A stretch of 64,000 nucleotides of DNA from NCBI RefSeq assembly GCF_014635325.1, contig NZ_BMCT01000001.1, positions 1,641,743 to 1,705,742 of the forward strand, read 5' to 3'. The position numbers were made by a program, and so were the translations under genes. Position 1 is the first letter of the stretch; the number at the start of each line of letters is the position of its first letter. The notes under the pieces were generated by a model. The model had not been told where the DNA came from. It was given only the letters and a program-made list of their open reading frames with translations, and made no database searches. Below, one piece after another: positions 11,244 through 20,603 of this stretch. The stretch comes from Azorhizobium oxalatiphilum (GTDB lineage: Bacteria; Pseudomonadota; Alphaproteobacteria; Rhizobiales; Xanthobacteraceae).

Positions 11244-12967
11244 ATGTCCGCGAACTGGGTGTCGTGCAGCCGTCGGTAGAGCCCGCCCTCCAGCGCCACC
11301 AGTTCGCCGTGCCGGCCCTGCTCGGCCACGCCCTGCGGCCCCACCACGATGATGTGATCGGCATTGCGGATGGTGGACAGGCGGTGGGCGATAGTGAGCG
11401 TGGTGCGTCCTTCCGAAAGCGCCGCCAGCGACTGGCGGATCTCCAGTTCGGTTTCCGTATCCAGCGCCGAAGTGGCCTCGTCGAGGATCAGGATGGGCGG
11501 ATCCTTCAGGAAGATGCGGGCGATGGCCACACGCTGCTTCTGTCCGCCCGAGAGCTTCACGCCTCGTTCGCCAACGACGGTGTCGAGCCCGGCCGGCAAG
11601 GCGGCGATCAGCGAGTCGAGGCGCGCCCGGCGGGCGGCTTCCAGAATGTCCTCGTCCGAAGCTCCGAGGCGGCCATAGGCGATGTTCTCGCGCAACGTGC
11701 CGGCGAACAGGAACACGTCCTGCTGCACGATGCCGATATGGGCGCGCAGCGAGGACAGGGTAAAGTCGCGGATATCGGTGCCGTCGATGGTGATGCGCCC
11801 GCCCGTGGGCTCGTAGAAGCGCGGCAGCAGCGAGCAGAGCGTGGTCTTGCCTGCCCCCGAGGGGCCGACGAAGGCCACCGTCTCGCCCGCCTTGATGGTG
11901 AGCGAGAGGTCGTTCAGCACCAGCTTCTCGGAGCCGTAGCCGAAGCTCACATTCTCATAGCGGATGGCGTCCTTGAAGCCGGTGAGCGGCTTGGCGTTCG
12001 GACGGTCGGCGATGTCAGGCTCGTTGGCGAGCAGTTCCAGATAGCGGCGGAAGCCGGCGACGCCCTTGGGGTAGATCTCCAGCACCGCATTGATCTTCTC
12101 GATCGGCCGGAAGAACACACCCACCAGCAGCAGGAAGGAGACGAACCCGCCATTGGTCAGTTCGCCCCGGATCACGAAATAGGTGCCGGCGATCATGACC
12201 AGCACCTGCGTCAGGCGCATGCCGAGATAGCTCAGCGTCATGTTGGCGGCCATGATGCGGTAGGCGGCCAGCTTGGTGGTGCGATAGCTTTCGTTGTCCT
12301 TGGCGAACAGCGCCTTCTCGTGTGCCTCGTTGGCGAAGGCCTGCACCACGCGGATGCCGCCCACATTCTCCTCGATACGGGCGTTGAAATCGCCCACGCG
12401 ACCGAAGAGGGCGCGGAAATTCTCCGTCATGCGGCCCGAATAATGCGAGCCGAACCAGGCCACCAGGGGCACCACGCAGCCGGTGATCAGCGCCAGATGA
12501 ATGTTCACCGTCGCCATCAGGATGAAGGCGCCGATGAAGGTCATGATGGCGATGAACAGGTCTTCCGGGCCGTGATGGGCGACTTCGCCCACCTCTTCCA
12601 GATCCTTGGTGATGCGGGCGACGAGGCGGCCGGTCTTCTGGTTGTCGAAGAAGCGGAAGGACAGCTTCTGGAGATGGTCGAATGCGCGTCGGCGCATGTC
12701 TGTCTCCATGTTGATGCCCAGCATGTGACCCCAGTATGTGACCACCGCCATGAGGCCGGCATTCAGCACATAGATGCCCACCAGGGCGGCGGCGGCGGCG
12801 GCGATCAGCCCCCACTGCTGGCCGGGCAGCAACTGGTCCACGAATAGCTTCACCGCCATCGGGAAGCCGAGTTCCAGCAGGCCCGAGACCACCGCGCAGG
12901 TGAAGTCGAGCACGAACAGGCCCTTGTAGGGCCGGTAATAGGCGAAGAAGGCACGCAGCAAAGACAT
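11237..12967 (-). CDS. MsbA-like ABC exporter, fused permease-ATPase
   Basis: 576-aa half-transporter that would work as a homodimer in the inner membrane. The N-terminal type I ABC transmembrane domain (six helices, about 15-310) includes the coupling segment FRFFDNQKTGRL. The nucleotide-binding domain has Walker A GPSGAGKT at 368-375, a Q-loop, signature LSGGQ at 472-476, Walker B ILILDE at about 492-497 and the H-loop TIAHRLS. The family moves lipids, lipid A or drugs outward; the substrate here is unknown. The start at MSLLRAFFAYYRPY is standard. Confidence 0.93.
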   Translation of the reverse strand: MSLLRAFFAYYRPYKGLFVLDFTCAVVSGLLELGFPMAVKLFVDQLLPGQQWGLIAAAAAALVGIYVLNAGLMAVVTYWGHMLGINMETDMRRRAFDHLQKLSFRFFDNQKTGRLVARITKDLEEVGEVAHHGPEDLFIAIMTFIGAFILMATVNIHLALITGCVVPLVAWFGSHYSGRMTENFRALFGRVGDFNARIEENVGGIRVVQAFANEAHEKALFAKDNESYRTTKLAAYRIMAANMTLSYLGMRLTQVLVMIAGTYFVIRGELTNGGFVSFLLLVGVFFRPIEKINAVLEIYPKGVAGFRRYLELLANEPDIADRPNAKPLTGFKDAIRYENVSFGYGSEKLVLNDLSLTIKAGETVAFVGPSGAGKTTLCSLLPRFYEPTGGRITIDGTDIRDFTLSSLRAHIGIVQQDVFLFAGTLRENIAYGRLGASDEDILEAARRARLDSLIAALPAGLDTVVGERGVKLSGGQKQRVAIARIFLKDPPILILDEATSALDTETELEIRQSLAALSEGRTTLTIAHRLSTIRNADHIIVVGPQGVAEQGRHGELVALEGGLYRRLHDTQFADMA

Positions 12968-13056
12968 GGACCTATCCTAGAGCCGGCGCGCCCGTCGCTG
13001 CCTGCGGAAGGCAGGGCGCCGGGCGCGTCGGTGGCACGCGGGTCGTGCGCGAAACA

Positions 13057-14130
13057 TCAGTCACCGAGATCGACACCCTGATAGCCCCGCCGCCAGTAGG
13101 CGACAATGGAGCGGCGCTTTTTGGGAATGTCGAGCGTGTTGGCATGGGCGCGCAGGGCGCGGGCGGCGGACTGCTCACAGCCGACCCAGATGTAGGGATC
13201 GGCGGCATCCTCCGGCAGGGACACGGCTTTCACCGCATCCTCCAGCAGCGTGGTGGTGCCGGCCTCGGCGTCCTTGCGGTGGAGCCACTTCAGGTCCACC
13301 CGCGCGCGGCTGGGCAGGTGCTGCTCCTCGGCGGCATCAGCCACCTCGATGCGCACCACGGCCCGCGCCGTCGCCGGCATGATCTCCAGCCAGCGGGCGA
13401 TGGCGGGCAAAGCCGTCTCGTCGCCCGCCATGAGATAGAAATCCGCATCCGGCAGACCGCCGCCGCCAGGCCCCATGAGGGCTGCGGGCAGGTCGGCGTC
13501 CGCCGCCAGCGCCCAGTCGGAACCGGGTGCGCCCGGATGCACCACGATGTCGATGGCCGCCTCGCCCTTCGCCACGTCCACGGAGCGGAGCGTGTAGACA
13601 CGGGGGGTGAGCGCATCCTCGCCCTTGGGCCACTCCACCCGGCCGTCCGGACGCGGCGTGGGCCAGCGTGGGGTGCGGTCCTTCGGCGGGATCAGCAGGC
13701 GTACGTGAATGCTCTCGGCGGCAAGGCCGGATACGTCGCCGCTGAAGATCACCCGCCGCATGCGCGGGGTGATCTGGTACGCATCCTTGACGTGCAGTTC
13801 GTGCAGATAGGGCAGGCGGGTTTCCGCCATGCCGTCGCCCTGCCAGATGAAGTCCGGCGGTGTCGCGCCGGCGAAGGCGGCCAGATGCTCCGACAGGACC
13901 ATCTTGGAGACGGAGAGGGCTGCGGCGGTGGGGCATTCCACCCGGAAGCGCAGGCGGGTGGCTTCGGCAAACATCTCCGCCCGGCCGAAGGTCGTGGTGA
14001 TGGTGGCCCGGCCCGTGTCGCGCGTTACCGTGCCGTGGGTCTCGAAATGCTCGGCGAGCTTTTCCAGCATGCCGTACGGATCGGGGAGAGGCACCAGCGC
14101 ATCGGCGCAGAGAAGGGCGGGTTCAGCCAT
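13057..14130 (-). CDS. Siderophore-interacting protein with DUF2218 domain
   Basis: 357 aa. The N-terminal ~95 residues match the DUF2218 pattern (LAEHFETHGTVTRD..FGRAEM). The rest is a SIP-type FAD-binding/NAD(P)H ferric-siderophore reductase: RRVIFSGDVSG (FAD beta-barrel), PRVYTLRSVD and DIVVHPGAPGSDWA, then GDETALPAIARWLE and a WR(R)GYQG C-terminus. It would release iron from imported ferric siderophores in the cytoplasm. It is the last gene of the uptake cluster, three bases from the permease stop. Confidence 0.9.
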   Translation of the reverse strand: MAEPALLCADALVPLPDPYGMLEKLAEHFETHGTVTRDTGRATITTTFGRAEMFAEATRLRFRVECPTAAALSVSKMVLSEHLAAFAGATPPDFIWQGDGMAETRLPYLHELHVKDAYQITPRMRRVIFSGDVSGLAAESIHVRLLIPPKDRTPRWPTPRPDGRVEWPKGEDALTPRVYTLRSVDVAKGEAAIDIVVHPGAPGSDWALAADADLPAALMGPGGGGLPDADFYLMAGDETALPAIARWLEIMPATARAVVRIEVADAAEEQHLPSRARVDLKWLHRKDAEAGTTTLLEDAVKAVSLPEDAADPYIWVGCEQSAARALRAHANTLDIPKKRRSIVAYWRRGYQGVDLGD

Positions 14131-14133
14131 GGG

Positions 14134-16146
14134 TCATGCACCTTTGGCAGGGCCGCGTCGCAGCAGCCAGACGAGATACGGGCCGCCCACCAGCGCCGCG
14201 AACAGGCCGACGGGGATCTGGTAGGGGAAGGCCACCATGCGCCCGAGCCAGTCCGCCAGCACCATCAGCGTGGCGCTGATGCAAGCGGCTGCGATCATCT
14301 GATAGGACCCGCGCGAGAAGCCGGCAAGCCGCGCAAGGTGCGGTCCGATCAACCCCACGAGACTGAGCGGCCCGACGAAGTAGGTGGCCACCGCCGTCAT
14401 CAGCGCCGCCACCGTGGCGACGATCATCCGGGTGCGGGATACCGGCAGGCCGAGGCCGCGCACCATGGGGGCGCCGAGCGGCAGGATGTCCAGCCAGCGT
14501 CCCAGCAGCAGAACCGGTCCGATCAGGATCACCGCCGCGCCGAGAGCGATCAGTCCTTCGAAGCCGGTCACTCGATCCGTGGAGCCGGACATCCAGCCCA
14601 GCAACCGGATGGCGCGCCCGTCGCCCGGTGCCAGCACGGCGGCGAGGATGGCAAGGCCGGTGGCGCCCAGTGCGACGCCACCCAGCAGCATGCGTTCCGG
14701 ACCGAAGCCGCTGGCAGCGGAGAAGGTGAGGATGATCACCAGTGCCACCAGCGAACCGATGGCGCAGGCGGTCATCATCAGCGCCAGGGATGGGGTGAGG
14801 GTGAACAGCAGCACCACGGCGAAGCCGACGCCGGCGCCCGCACTCACACCCAGCACTTCGGGGCCGGCCAGGGGATTTCCGGTCATGCGCTGCATGAGCG
14901 TGCCGGAGGCGCCGAGCAGGGCGCCGGCGGCGATCGCCGCCGCCACCCGCGGACCACGGAAGGGGAATATGTCCTCGAACATCTGGCCAGTGACCAGGGT
15001 CCAGCCGTCAAAGGATCGGCCGATGAACAGTGCCATCAGACCTGCGGTGGCGAGCAGCAGCGTGAGTAGCAGGAAGCCTCGCCCCGGTCGCGCGAGGCGG
15101 CGAGCCACTGGCCCCTGTGCGCCGGGCCGCTCGGCGACCGAGAGGCGTGGCAGCAGCCAGATCAGCAGCGGGCCGCCCAGCAGCCCGGCGGCGGCGCCGG
15201 TGGGGATGAGGTCCGAACCGCCCATGGCGGTGAGCTGCACCAGCCCGTCGGTGAACCACAGCAGCAGCGCGCCGAGGCAGGGGGCGACGATGAGCATCTC
15301 GCGGGGCGAGCGCACGCCGCCGAGACGGGCGAAGGCGGGCGCGGCAAGGCCGATGAAGCCGATGACGCCCACTTCCGCCGTTACGCTGGCAGCGAGCCAT
15401 ACGGCCACGCCGATCACCAGCACGCGGGCGCCATTCACCGCCATGCCGAGGCTCTTGGCGCTGGCATCGTCCAGCGCCAGCACGGTAAGCGGGCGCAGCA
15501 GGATGGCGCTGGCGGCAATGCCGAGTACGAGGCGCCAGCTCAGCGTGATCGCCCCGTCCCAGCTCTGCTGATGGAGCGAGCCGGCGCCCCAGACGAACAG
15601 CGACATGACATATTCGCCATGGCTCAGCACAAGGGCGGAGGACAGGGCGGCGGCCACCAGCGACAGCGTCATGCCCGACAGCGCCACGGTCACGGGTTCG
15701 AGGCCTCGCTTCCAGCCCAGTGCAAGCACGATGAACACCGCCGCGAGCCCGCCAACCAACGCCACCAACTCGCGCGGCAGATCGCCCAGCACCGACGCGT
15801 AGATGACCGAGATGGTCAAGGCGAGCTGGGCGCCGGAGGCGATGCCGAGCGTGGAGGGATCGGCAATGGGGTTGCGCAGCACCCGCTGCAGCAGCGCACC
15901 GGACAGGCCGAGCGCCCCACCTGCCAGCAGGGCGACGGCGGCGCGCGGAATGAGGCTCTGCCAGAGCACCACCTGATCCAGCATGCGGGCGGTGGCGGCA
16001 TCGCCGGGGATGGGCTGGCGGAAGGCGATCGCGGCCGCGAACAGCAGCGCGGCCAGCGTGCCGATGACGGCCCACAGGAGCGGCGGGGTGCGCAGATGGC
16101 GCTGGCGCGAGGCGATGTCAGCCACGGGCGGTGGCCCTTCCGGCAA
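14134..16146 (-). CDS. FhuB-type double-length iron-siderophore permease
   Basis: 670 aa made of two tandem FecCD permease halves (about 1-335 and 340-670), like FhuB of the ferrichrome system. Each half has about ten hydrophobic helices. Conserved FecCD stretches are seen in the first half (RAAVALLAGGALGLSGALLQ, NPIADPSTLGI) and the second half (NPLAGPEVLGVSAGAG, GLIGPHLAR). It overlaps the upstream binding-protein gene by 29 bases, implying translational coupling. It needs a cytoplasmic ATPase, and the local one is only a remnant (17017-17205). Confidence 0.92.
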   Translation of the reverse strand: MPEGPPPVADIASRQRHLRTPPLLWAVIGTLAALLFAAAIAFRQPIPGDAATARMLDQVVLWQSLIPRAAVALLAGGALGLSGALLQRVLRNPIADPSTLGIASGAQLALTISVIYASVLGDLPRELVALVGGLAAVFIVLALGWKRGLEPVTVALSGMTLSLVAAALSSALVLSHGEYVMSLFVWGAGSLHQQSWDGAITLSWRLVLGIAASAILLRPLTVLALDDASAKSLGMAVNGARVLVIGVAVWLAASVTAEVGVIGFIGLAAPAFARLGGVRSPREMLIVAPCLGALLLWFTDGLVQLTAMGGSDLIPTGAAAGLLGGPLLIWLLPRLSVAERPGAQGPVARRLARPGRGFLLLTLLLATAGLMALFIGRSFDGWTLVTGQMFEDIFPFRGPRVAAAIAAGALLGASGTLMQRMTGNPLAGPEVLGVSAGAGVGFAVVLLFTLTPSLALMMTACAIGSLVALVIILTFSAASGFGPERMLLGGVALGATGLAILAAVLAPGDGRAIRLLGWMSGSTDRVTGFEGLIALGAAVILIGPVLLLGRWLDILPLGAPMVRGLGLPVSRTRMIVATVAALMTAVATYFVGPLSLVGLIGPHLARLAGFSRGSYQMIAAACISATLMVLADWLGRMVAFPYQIPVGLFAALVGGPYLVWLLRRGPAKGA

Positions 16147-17020
16147 AGGGGGCGGCCTCGGCGAGCAGGCGTGCGAAGCGCAGACCGGCCGGCAGGGCGC
16201 CGAAGGGATCTATGGGAGCGAGCACGGCCACACGGCCGGCCCGCACATTGGGCAGCGCGTGCCAGAAAGCGCTTTCCGCCATCATGCGGCGGGTCGCCGG
16301 TGGCATGGGCCCGATCACCACGATGATGGCATCCGGCATCTGTGCAAGCGTCTCCAGCCCAAGCGGGGCGGCGGCCGCGTAACGGGTCGTGCCCGTCCAG
16401 GCGTTGGCGAGGCCGATACGCTCCAGCACCTCGCCGAACATGCTGTCCGGGCCGAATACGCGGAAGTGGCGGGCATCGCCCAGATTGATCACCAGCACGG
16501 GGCGTCCGTCGTGGCCTGCGAGGCGTGCCTTGAAGGCTTCCAGCCGGGCGCGCGCATCGGCGACCAGCGCCTGCGCGGCAGCGCTGCGACCGAGGCGGGC
16601 GCCCAGGGTGAGCGCGGCTTGCTCCGAATTGGCATAGGGCTTCGCACCTCGCCCATAGATGGAGAAATTCTCCACCGGGGCGATCTTGCGCAGGATGGGA
16701 TCAGACCAGGAGGTGTAGTTGGAGCCGAAGATCAGGTCCGGTTCCAGGAGCCGGAGGGCTTCGTAATTGGGTGTGCCGCGCAGGCCGAGATCGGCCACGG
16801 AGGCGGGCACTTCCGGTTCCACCACAACCTGCCTGTAGAGCACCAGCTCAGCACCGGCGACGGGTGTCACGCCGAGGGCGAGCAGCGTCTCCAGCAGTGC
16901 CCAGTCGAGGGTGGCGACACGCAATTCGGGCGTGGCCGCGCGGGCATTGGATATGGAGGCTGCGGGCAGCAATGCGGAGGCGGCAAGGCCGGCCATGAGG
17001 CGGCGGCGGGACAGGGTCAC
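16118..17020 (-). CDS. FhuD-type siderophore-binding protein, Tat-exported
   Basis: 300-aa periplasmic binding protein of the TroA/FhuD superfamily. The N-terminus MTLSRRRLMAGLAASALL is a twin-arginine signal, fitting FhuD-like proteins that fold before export. The rest shows RVATLDWALLETLLALGVTPV, DLGLRGTPNYEAL and DLIFGSNYTSW, typical for this clan. The start codon is GTG at 17020 and overlaps the stop of the truncated ATPase frame (GTGA), a coupling arrangement left from the original operon. Confidence 0.9.
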   Translation of the reverse strand: MTLSRRRLMAGLAASALLPAASISNARAATPELRVATLDWALLETLLALGVTPVAGAELVLYRQVVVEPEVPASVADLGLRGTPNYEALRLLEPDLIFGSNYTSWSDPILRKIAPVENFSIYGRGAKPYANSEQAALTLGARLGRSAAAQALVADARARLEAFKARLAGHDGRPVLVINLGDARHFRVFGPDSMFGEVLERIGLANAWTGTTRYAAAAPLGLETLAQMPDAIIVVIGPMPPATRRMMAESAFWHALPNVRAGRVAVLAPIDPFGALPAGLRFARLLAEAAPFAGRATARG

Positions 17021-17205
17021 GGCAGGTCTTCCAAAGCTACGCCCACCCCCTGGAACGCAAGAGTGCCGCCCGTGGGCGGCACCTTCCGGGCGAGCCGCTG
17101 CATGAGCGTGCTCTTGCCCGATCTGTCATGGCCCACAAGACCATGGGTCCGCGCCGGCCGGAGGTGAGTGGCGAGCGGTGCGGGGATGTCATGTCCCCGC
17201 ACCAC
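17017..17205 (-). pseudogene. Remnant of FhuC-type ABC ATPase
   Basis: 62 codons from a GTG at 17205. Residues 21-50 read HGLVGHDRSGKSTLMQRLAR then PPTGG, the beginning of a FecE/FhuC ATPase including an intact Walker A (GHDRSGKS). The Q-loop, LSGGQ signature, Walker B and H-loop are all missing (the family is about 260 aa), and the frame stops in a GTGA overlap with the binding-protein gene. An internal deletion is the simplest explanation. The remnant cannot hydrolyse ATP, so a homologue elsewhere must energise the permease if it works. Confidence 0.75.
17178..17202. promoter_or_regulatory. Perfect hairpin between receptor and ATPase remnant
   Basis: GTGCGGGGA (17178-17186) pairs with TCCCCGCAC (17194-17202), loop 7. 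It lies 33 bases after the receptor stop on the minus strand and overlaps the start of the ATPase remnant. No T-run, so it may attenuate or process the operon mRNA. Confidence 0.5.
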
Positions 17206-17234
17206 GCGCGCCTCCGGATTTCGGCGCGGCGCAC

Positions 17235-19379
17235 TCACCACTTGTAGCTGACCTTGCCGGTGACGGTGCGGCCATCGCCCCAGAAGCAGCCGAAGCTGCC
17301 GCAGGTGGCGACATAGCGGTCGTCCGCGATGTTGTTGACGTTGAGCTGCGCCTTCCACGAGCCCACCTCGTAGTGGAGCGCGGCGTCGAACAGGGTGTTG
17401 GAGGGCAGCAGATTGGCGTTGGTGTCGAGGTCGTAGCGCTCGCCCACATAGCGAACGCCGCCGCCGACGCCGAAGCCCTTCAGCGGGCCGTTCTGCCACG
17501 TATAGTCGAGCCACAGGTTGGCGGCGTTCTCGGGCACGTTGGCCGGGCGGTTGCCGGCATTGTCGCCCTGTGTGATCTCGGCATTCATGTAGGTGTAGTT
17601 GGCGAGCAGCTTCAGGCCTTCCACGAGGCTCACGGTGGCCGAGAGCTCCACGCCCTTTACGTTGACCTCACCGTTCTGCACGGTCTGACTGATGCCGCCG
17701 ACCAACGCGCTGGACGACACGTTGGTCTGGGTCAGGTCGTAGACCGCAGCCGTGAAGAAGCCGTTCCAGCCCACCGGCTGGTACTTCACGCCGGCTTCCC
17801 ACTGCTCACCCTTCGAAGGCTGGAAGGCGCCACCGCCAAGCTGCACCGGCATGTTGCCGATCACGGGCTCGAACGAAGTCGAGTAGCTGACGTAGGGCGC
17901 GATGCCGTTCTCGAACAGATAGGTCAGGCCGACGCGATAGGTGGTGGCGTCGTCGTCCTGGTCCTGATCGGTATTGCCGAAGTTCGTGACCTGCGTGGAC
18001 TGGATGCTGGCCCAGTCATGGCGCACGCCGAGGGTCAGCAACCAGTTCTGCAAGCGGATCTGGTCCTGCGCATAGAGGCCGAGCTGGCTCAGAGTGCCGT
18101 CCACCTTCGAGGCGTACCAGACGGTGTTCGGGATGTACTGACCGTACACCGGCGCGAAAATATTGATGTCCGGCGCGGTGCCGAAGGACGTGTAGGTGTT
18201 GGTGTCGTGCTGACGATAGTCGAGGCCGACCAGCACCTCATGGCTCAGCGCCCCTGTGCTGAACTTGCCCTCGAGCTGGTTGTCGATGGTGAAGGTGCCG
18301 AGGTTCTCAGTGGTTTCCTGCGTGCCGCGCGCAGCTACCAGCGGATTGGTGGTGGACAGGCCGCTATAGTAAAGCGAGCCGTAGTCGTAGTTCAGGCTGA
18401 GGTAGCGCGCGTTCTGACGGAAGGTGATGTTGTTGTCGAACGTGTGGCTGAACTCATAGCCGATGGTCGACAGGGTGCGGCTGGCATAGTTGAAGTCGGG
18501 ATCGCCCAGATAGGTGCTGCGCGAGGCCCGCAGGCCGTTCAGCGACTGCAGCGTGTACTGGTTCGGCAGGCCGACCGTGTTGTCGGGTGTATCGTACTGC
18601 ACCATCGCGAGAACGGTCAGTTCCGTCGCGCCGTCCGGCCGGAAGGTGATGGACGGGGCGAACAGGTAGCGGTCGTCGTTCACATAATCGGTCTGGGTGT
18701 CCGCCAGACGGCCGAGGCCGGTGAGGCGGTAGGACACCTTGTTGTCCGGACCGATGACGCCGCCGATGTCGAAGCTCGCCGTATAACGGTCGAAGGTGGC
18801 CGCCTCCAGGTTGAACTCGCCGAAGTTCGTGAAGGTGGGGCGCTTGGAGACGAGGTTGATCAGGCCGCCCGGATTGCCCTGGCCGTACAGCACGGAGGAG
18901 GGGCCGCGCAGCACGTCGATGCGCTCCAGCGCATACGGGTCGATGGATGTCATGCCCTGGTCGCGGATCAGCTTCAGCCCGTTCAGATACTGGCTGTTCT
19001 GGGCGTTGAAGCCGCGAATGATGGGCGAATCGAAGCGCGGGTCGTTGCCATAGGGCGAGGAGACGACGCCCACCGAGTAATCGAGCGCCTGCCCGATGTT
19101 CTCGACCGCGCGGTCTTCCATCTGGTCACGGGTGATGACGGAGATGGACTGCGGCACTTCCACCAGCGGGGTCGCGGTCTTGGTGCCGGTCAGGGTCTGG
19201 CGGGCCACATAGCCGACCACCGGGCCGGTCGGGCTGTCGTTCTGGCCCTCGACGTTCACCGTATCCAGGATAACCAGCGAGGAGTCCGCCGCCTGCTGGG
19301 CGTGGGCAAGGCCCGACAGCAGGCAGGGGCCGGCGACGCCGACCAGGAGAAGGGAACGAAGAGACCAGTTATGCCGCAT
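17235..19379 (-). CDS. TonB-dependent siderophore receptor
   Basis: About 714 aa from ATG 19379, which has an AGGCGGCAG ribosome site; ATG 19409 would add ten residues. The signal peptide ends SGLAHAQQ. A plug domain follows (VPQSISVITRDQMEDRAVENIGQALDYSVGV, the family's TonB-plug consensus, and RIDVLRGPSSVLYGQGNPGGLINLVSKRP), then a 22-strand barrel ending KVSYKW with a C-terminal aromatic residue. No extra N-terminal signalling domain is seen, so control is probably through the divergent AraC regulator and iron. First gene of the leftward uptake operon. Confidence 0.94.
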   Translation of the reverse strand: MRHNWSLRSLLLVGVAGPCLLSGLAHAQQAADSSLVILDTVNVEGQNDSPTGPVVGYVARQTLTGTKTATPLVEVPQSISVITRDQMEDRAVENIGQALDYSVGVVSSPYGNDPRFDSPIIRGFNAQNSQYLNGLKLIRDQGMTSIDPYALERIDVLRGPSSVLYGQGNPGGLINLVSKRPTFTNFGEFNLEAATFDRYTASFDIGGVIGPDNKVSYRLTGLGRLADTQTDYVNDDRYLFAPSITFRPDGATELTVLAMVQYDTPDNTVGLPNQYTLQSLNGLRASRSTYLGDPDFNYASRTLSTIGYEFSHTFDNNITFRQNARYLSLNYDYGSLYYSGLSTTNPLVAARGTQETTENLGTFTIDNQLEGKFSTGALSHEVLVGLDYRQHDTNTYTSFGTAPDINIFAPVYGQYIPNTVWYASKVDGTLSQLGLYAQDQIRLQNWLLTLGVRHDWASIQSTQVTNFGNTDQDQDDDATTYRVGLTYLFENGIAPYVSYSTSFEPVIGNMPVQLGGGAFQPSKGEQWEAGVKYQPVGWNGFFTAAVYDLTQTNVSSSALVGGISQTVQNGEVNVKGVELSATVSLVEGLKLLANYTYMNAEITQGDNAGNRPANVPENAANLWLDYTWQNGPLKGFGVGGGVRYVGERYDLDTNANLLPSNTLFDAALHYEVGSWKAQLNVNNIADDRYVATCGSFGCFWGDGRTVTGKVSYKW

Positions 19380-19637
19380 CTGCCGCCTGCCGAAGGTGCT
19401 CGACCCCATCGCACTTCAGAAGTTTTCAAAAGTAACTCTGGGCCTTGGGGTCAATAGGTTTGATAAACGGCTCATAACAACCGATGTCCAGTCTTGATTG
19501 TCATTTCCTGTTGTGGGTAGAACTCTCTTGCTTTGTCGTGACGCACCGGGGGGTGACGGCAAGTCCTTGAACCTGCTGGTTTATAGCTTTTACAAACTGC
19601 GCTGTTCTCGGGGATACCTTGAGCTGAGGAACCGGGC

Positions 19638-20519
19638 ATGACGTTCCAACCCCGCATGACCTCCCGACGGGAGGGCATCACGCTGCTGGAGGACCTGCGC
19701 TGGCGGCGCTGGAATGGCGCGGTGGCGGACGTGTGGCATGCGGCCTGCTCGGCGGGGGCGAGGGGGGAGTATCTTTCCAAGGATCCCCGCCTGTTCGTCG
19801 TGCTGGAGCGCAACGGTCCGTGCTCGGATCTCAAGCTCAGCCCAAACGCCACCGAGGTGGTGAGCGGCCGACAGGAGTTCCAGCTCAGCTACATTCCTGC
19901 CGACATGCCCTTGTGGTCACGGACCGACGAGGACATGACCATTCGGCATCTCGACATTCATTTCGATGTGTCCACGCTTGCCGTGCGGCTGGGCGAGGAA
20001 CTGGACGCCGAGCGTCTCGCAACGCCTCGCCTGCGCTTCAGCGACGAGCGCATCATGAGCCTCGCGCGCATGATCGCCGCCGAGTGCATGGATCCGGATT
20101 CTCACCATGAGCTGTATGGCGACGGCCTGATGGTGGCGCTGTTCATCGACCTGATGCAGCTCGGCCGCACCCCGCCGCGCAAGCGCGGCGCGCTGGCGCC
20201 CTGGCAGCTCAAGCGGGTGACGGACTTCATCGAGGCCAACTGCCTGCGCAACATCCGCCTGCAGGAACTGGCCGAGCTGGTGGAGCTGTCGCAATCCTAT
20301 TTCAGCCACGCCTTCAAGGCCGCCACCGGCCTTGCGCCGTTTCAGTGGCACCAGCAGGTGCGCCTGAAGAAGGTGCGCGAGATGCTGGCCAACGACGGCA
20401 TGACCCTGACCGAGATTGCGGACGCCGCCGGTTTTGCCGATCAGGCGCACCTGACCCGCGTGTTCCGCCGCGCCCTCGGCCAGACCCCCGGCGCATGGCG
20501 GCGGGCGCGGGCATCCTGA
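19638..20519 (+). CDS. AraC family regulator, divergent from receptor
   Basis: 293 aa. The N-terminal ~180 residues are a ligand or protein sensing domain. The C-terminal ~100 residues are a double HTH of AraC/XylS type: RNIRLQELAELVELSQSYFSHAFKAATGLAPFQWHQQVRLKKVREMLA, then TLTEIADAAGFADQAHLTRVFRRALGQTPGAWRR. Regulators of this PchR/AlcR-like kind next to a receptor gene usually activate uptake when the siderophore is present; that role is inferred from position. The 258-base divergent gap should carry its sites. Confidence 0.9.
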   Translation: MTFQPRMTSRREGITLLEDLRWRRWNGAVADVWHAACSAGARGEYLSKDPRLFVVLERNGPCSDLKLSPNATEVVSGRQEFQLSYIPADMPLWSRTDEDMTIRHLDIHFDVSTLAVRLGEELDAERLATPRLRFSDERIMSLARMIAAECMDPDSHHELYGDGLMVALFIDLMQLGRTPPRKRGALAPWQLKRVTDFIEANCLRNIRLQELAELVELSQSYFSHAFKAATGLAPFQWHQQVRLKKVREMLANDGMTLTEIADAAGFADQAHLTRVFRRALGQTPGAWRRARAS

Positions 20520-20547
20520 GCGGCGGTTTCCAGCGATCCTGAATGCG

Positions 20548-20581
20548 AAAGGGCCGGAACGCGGGTGCGCTCCGGCCCTTT
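20548..20581. terminator. Bidirectional terminator
   Basis: aaagggccgga (20548-20558) pairs with tccggcccttt (20571-20581). Between the convergent AraC and DUF815 genes it can serve both, with short T-runs either way. Confidence 0.88.
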
Positions 20582-20603
20582 GCGTATGGAACGGAAAGTT
20601 GCT

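Noticed and set aside
13045-15069. Long plus-strand open frame over the SIP and permease genes
   Set aside because: Shadow of two well-recognised minus-strand genes; composition is typical of antisense frames.
17178-19457. 759-codon frame opposite the TonB receptor
   Set aside because: Antisense to a clear TonB receptor with signal peptide, plug and barrel.
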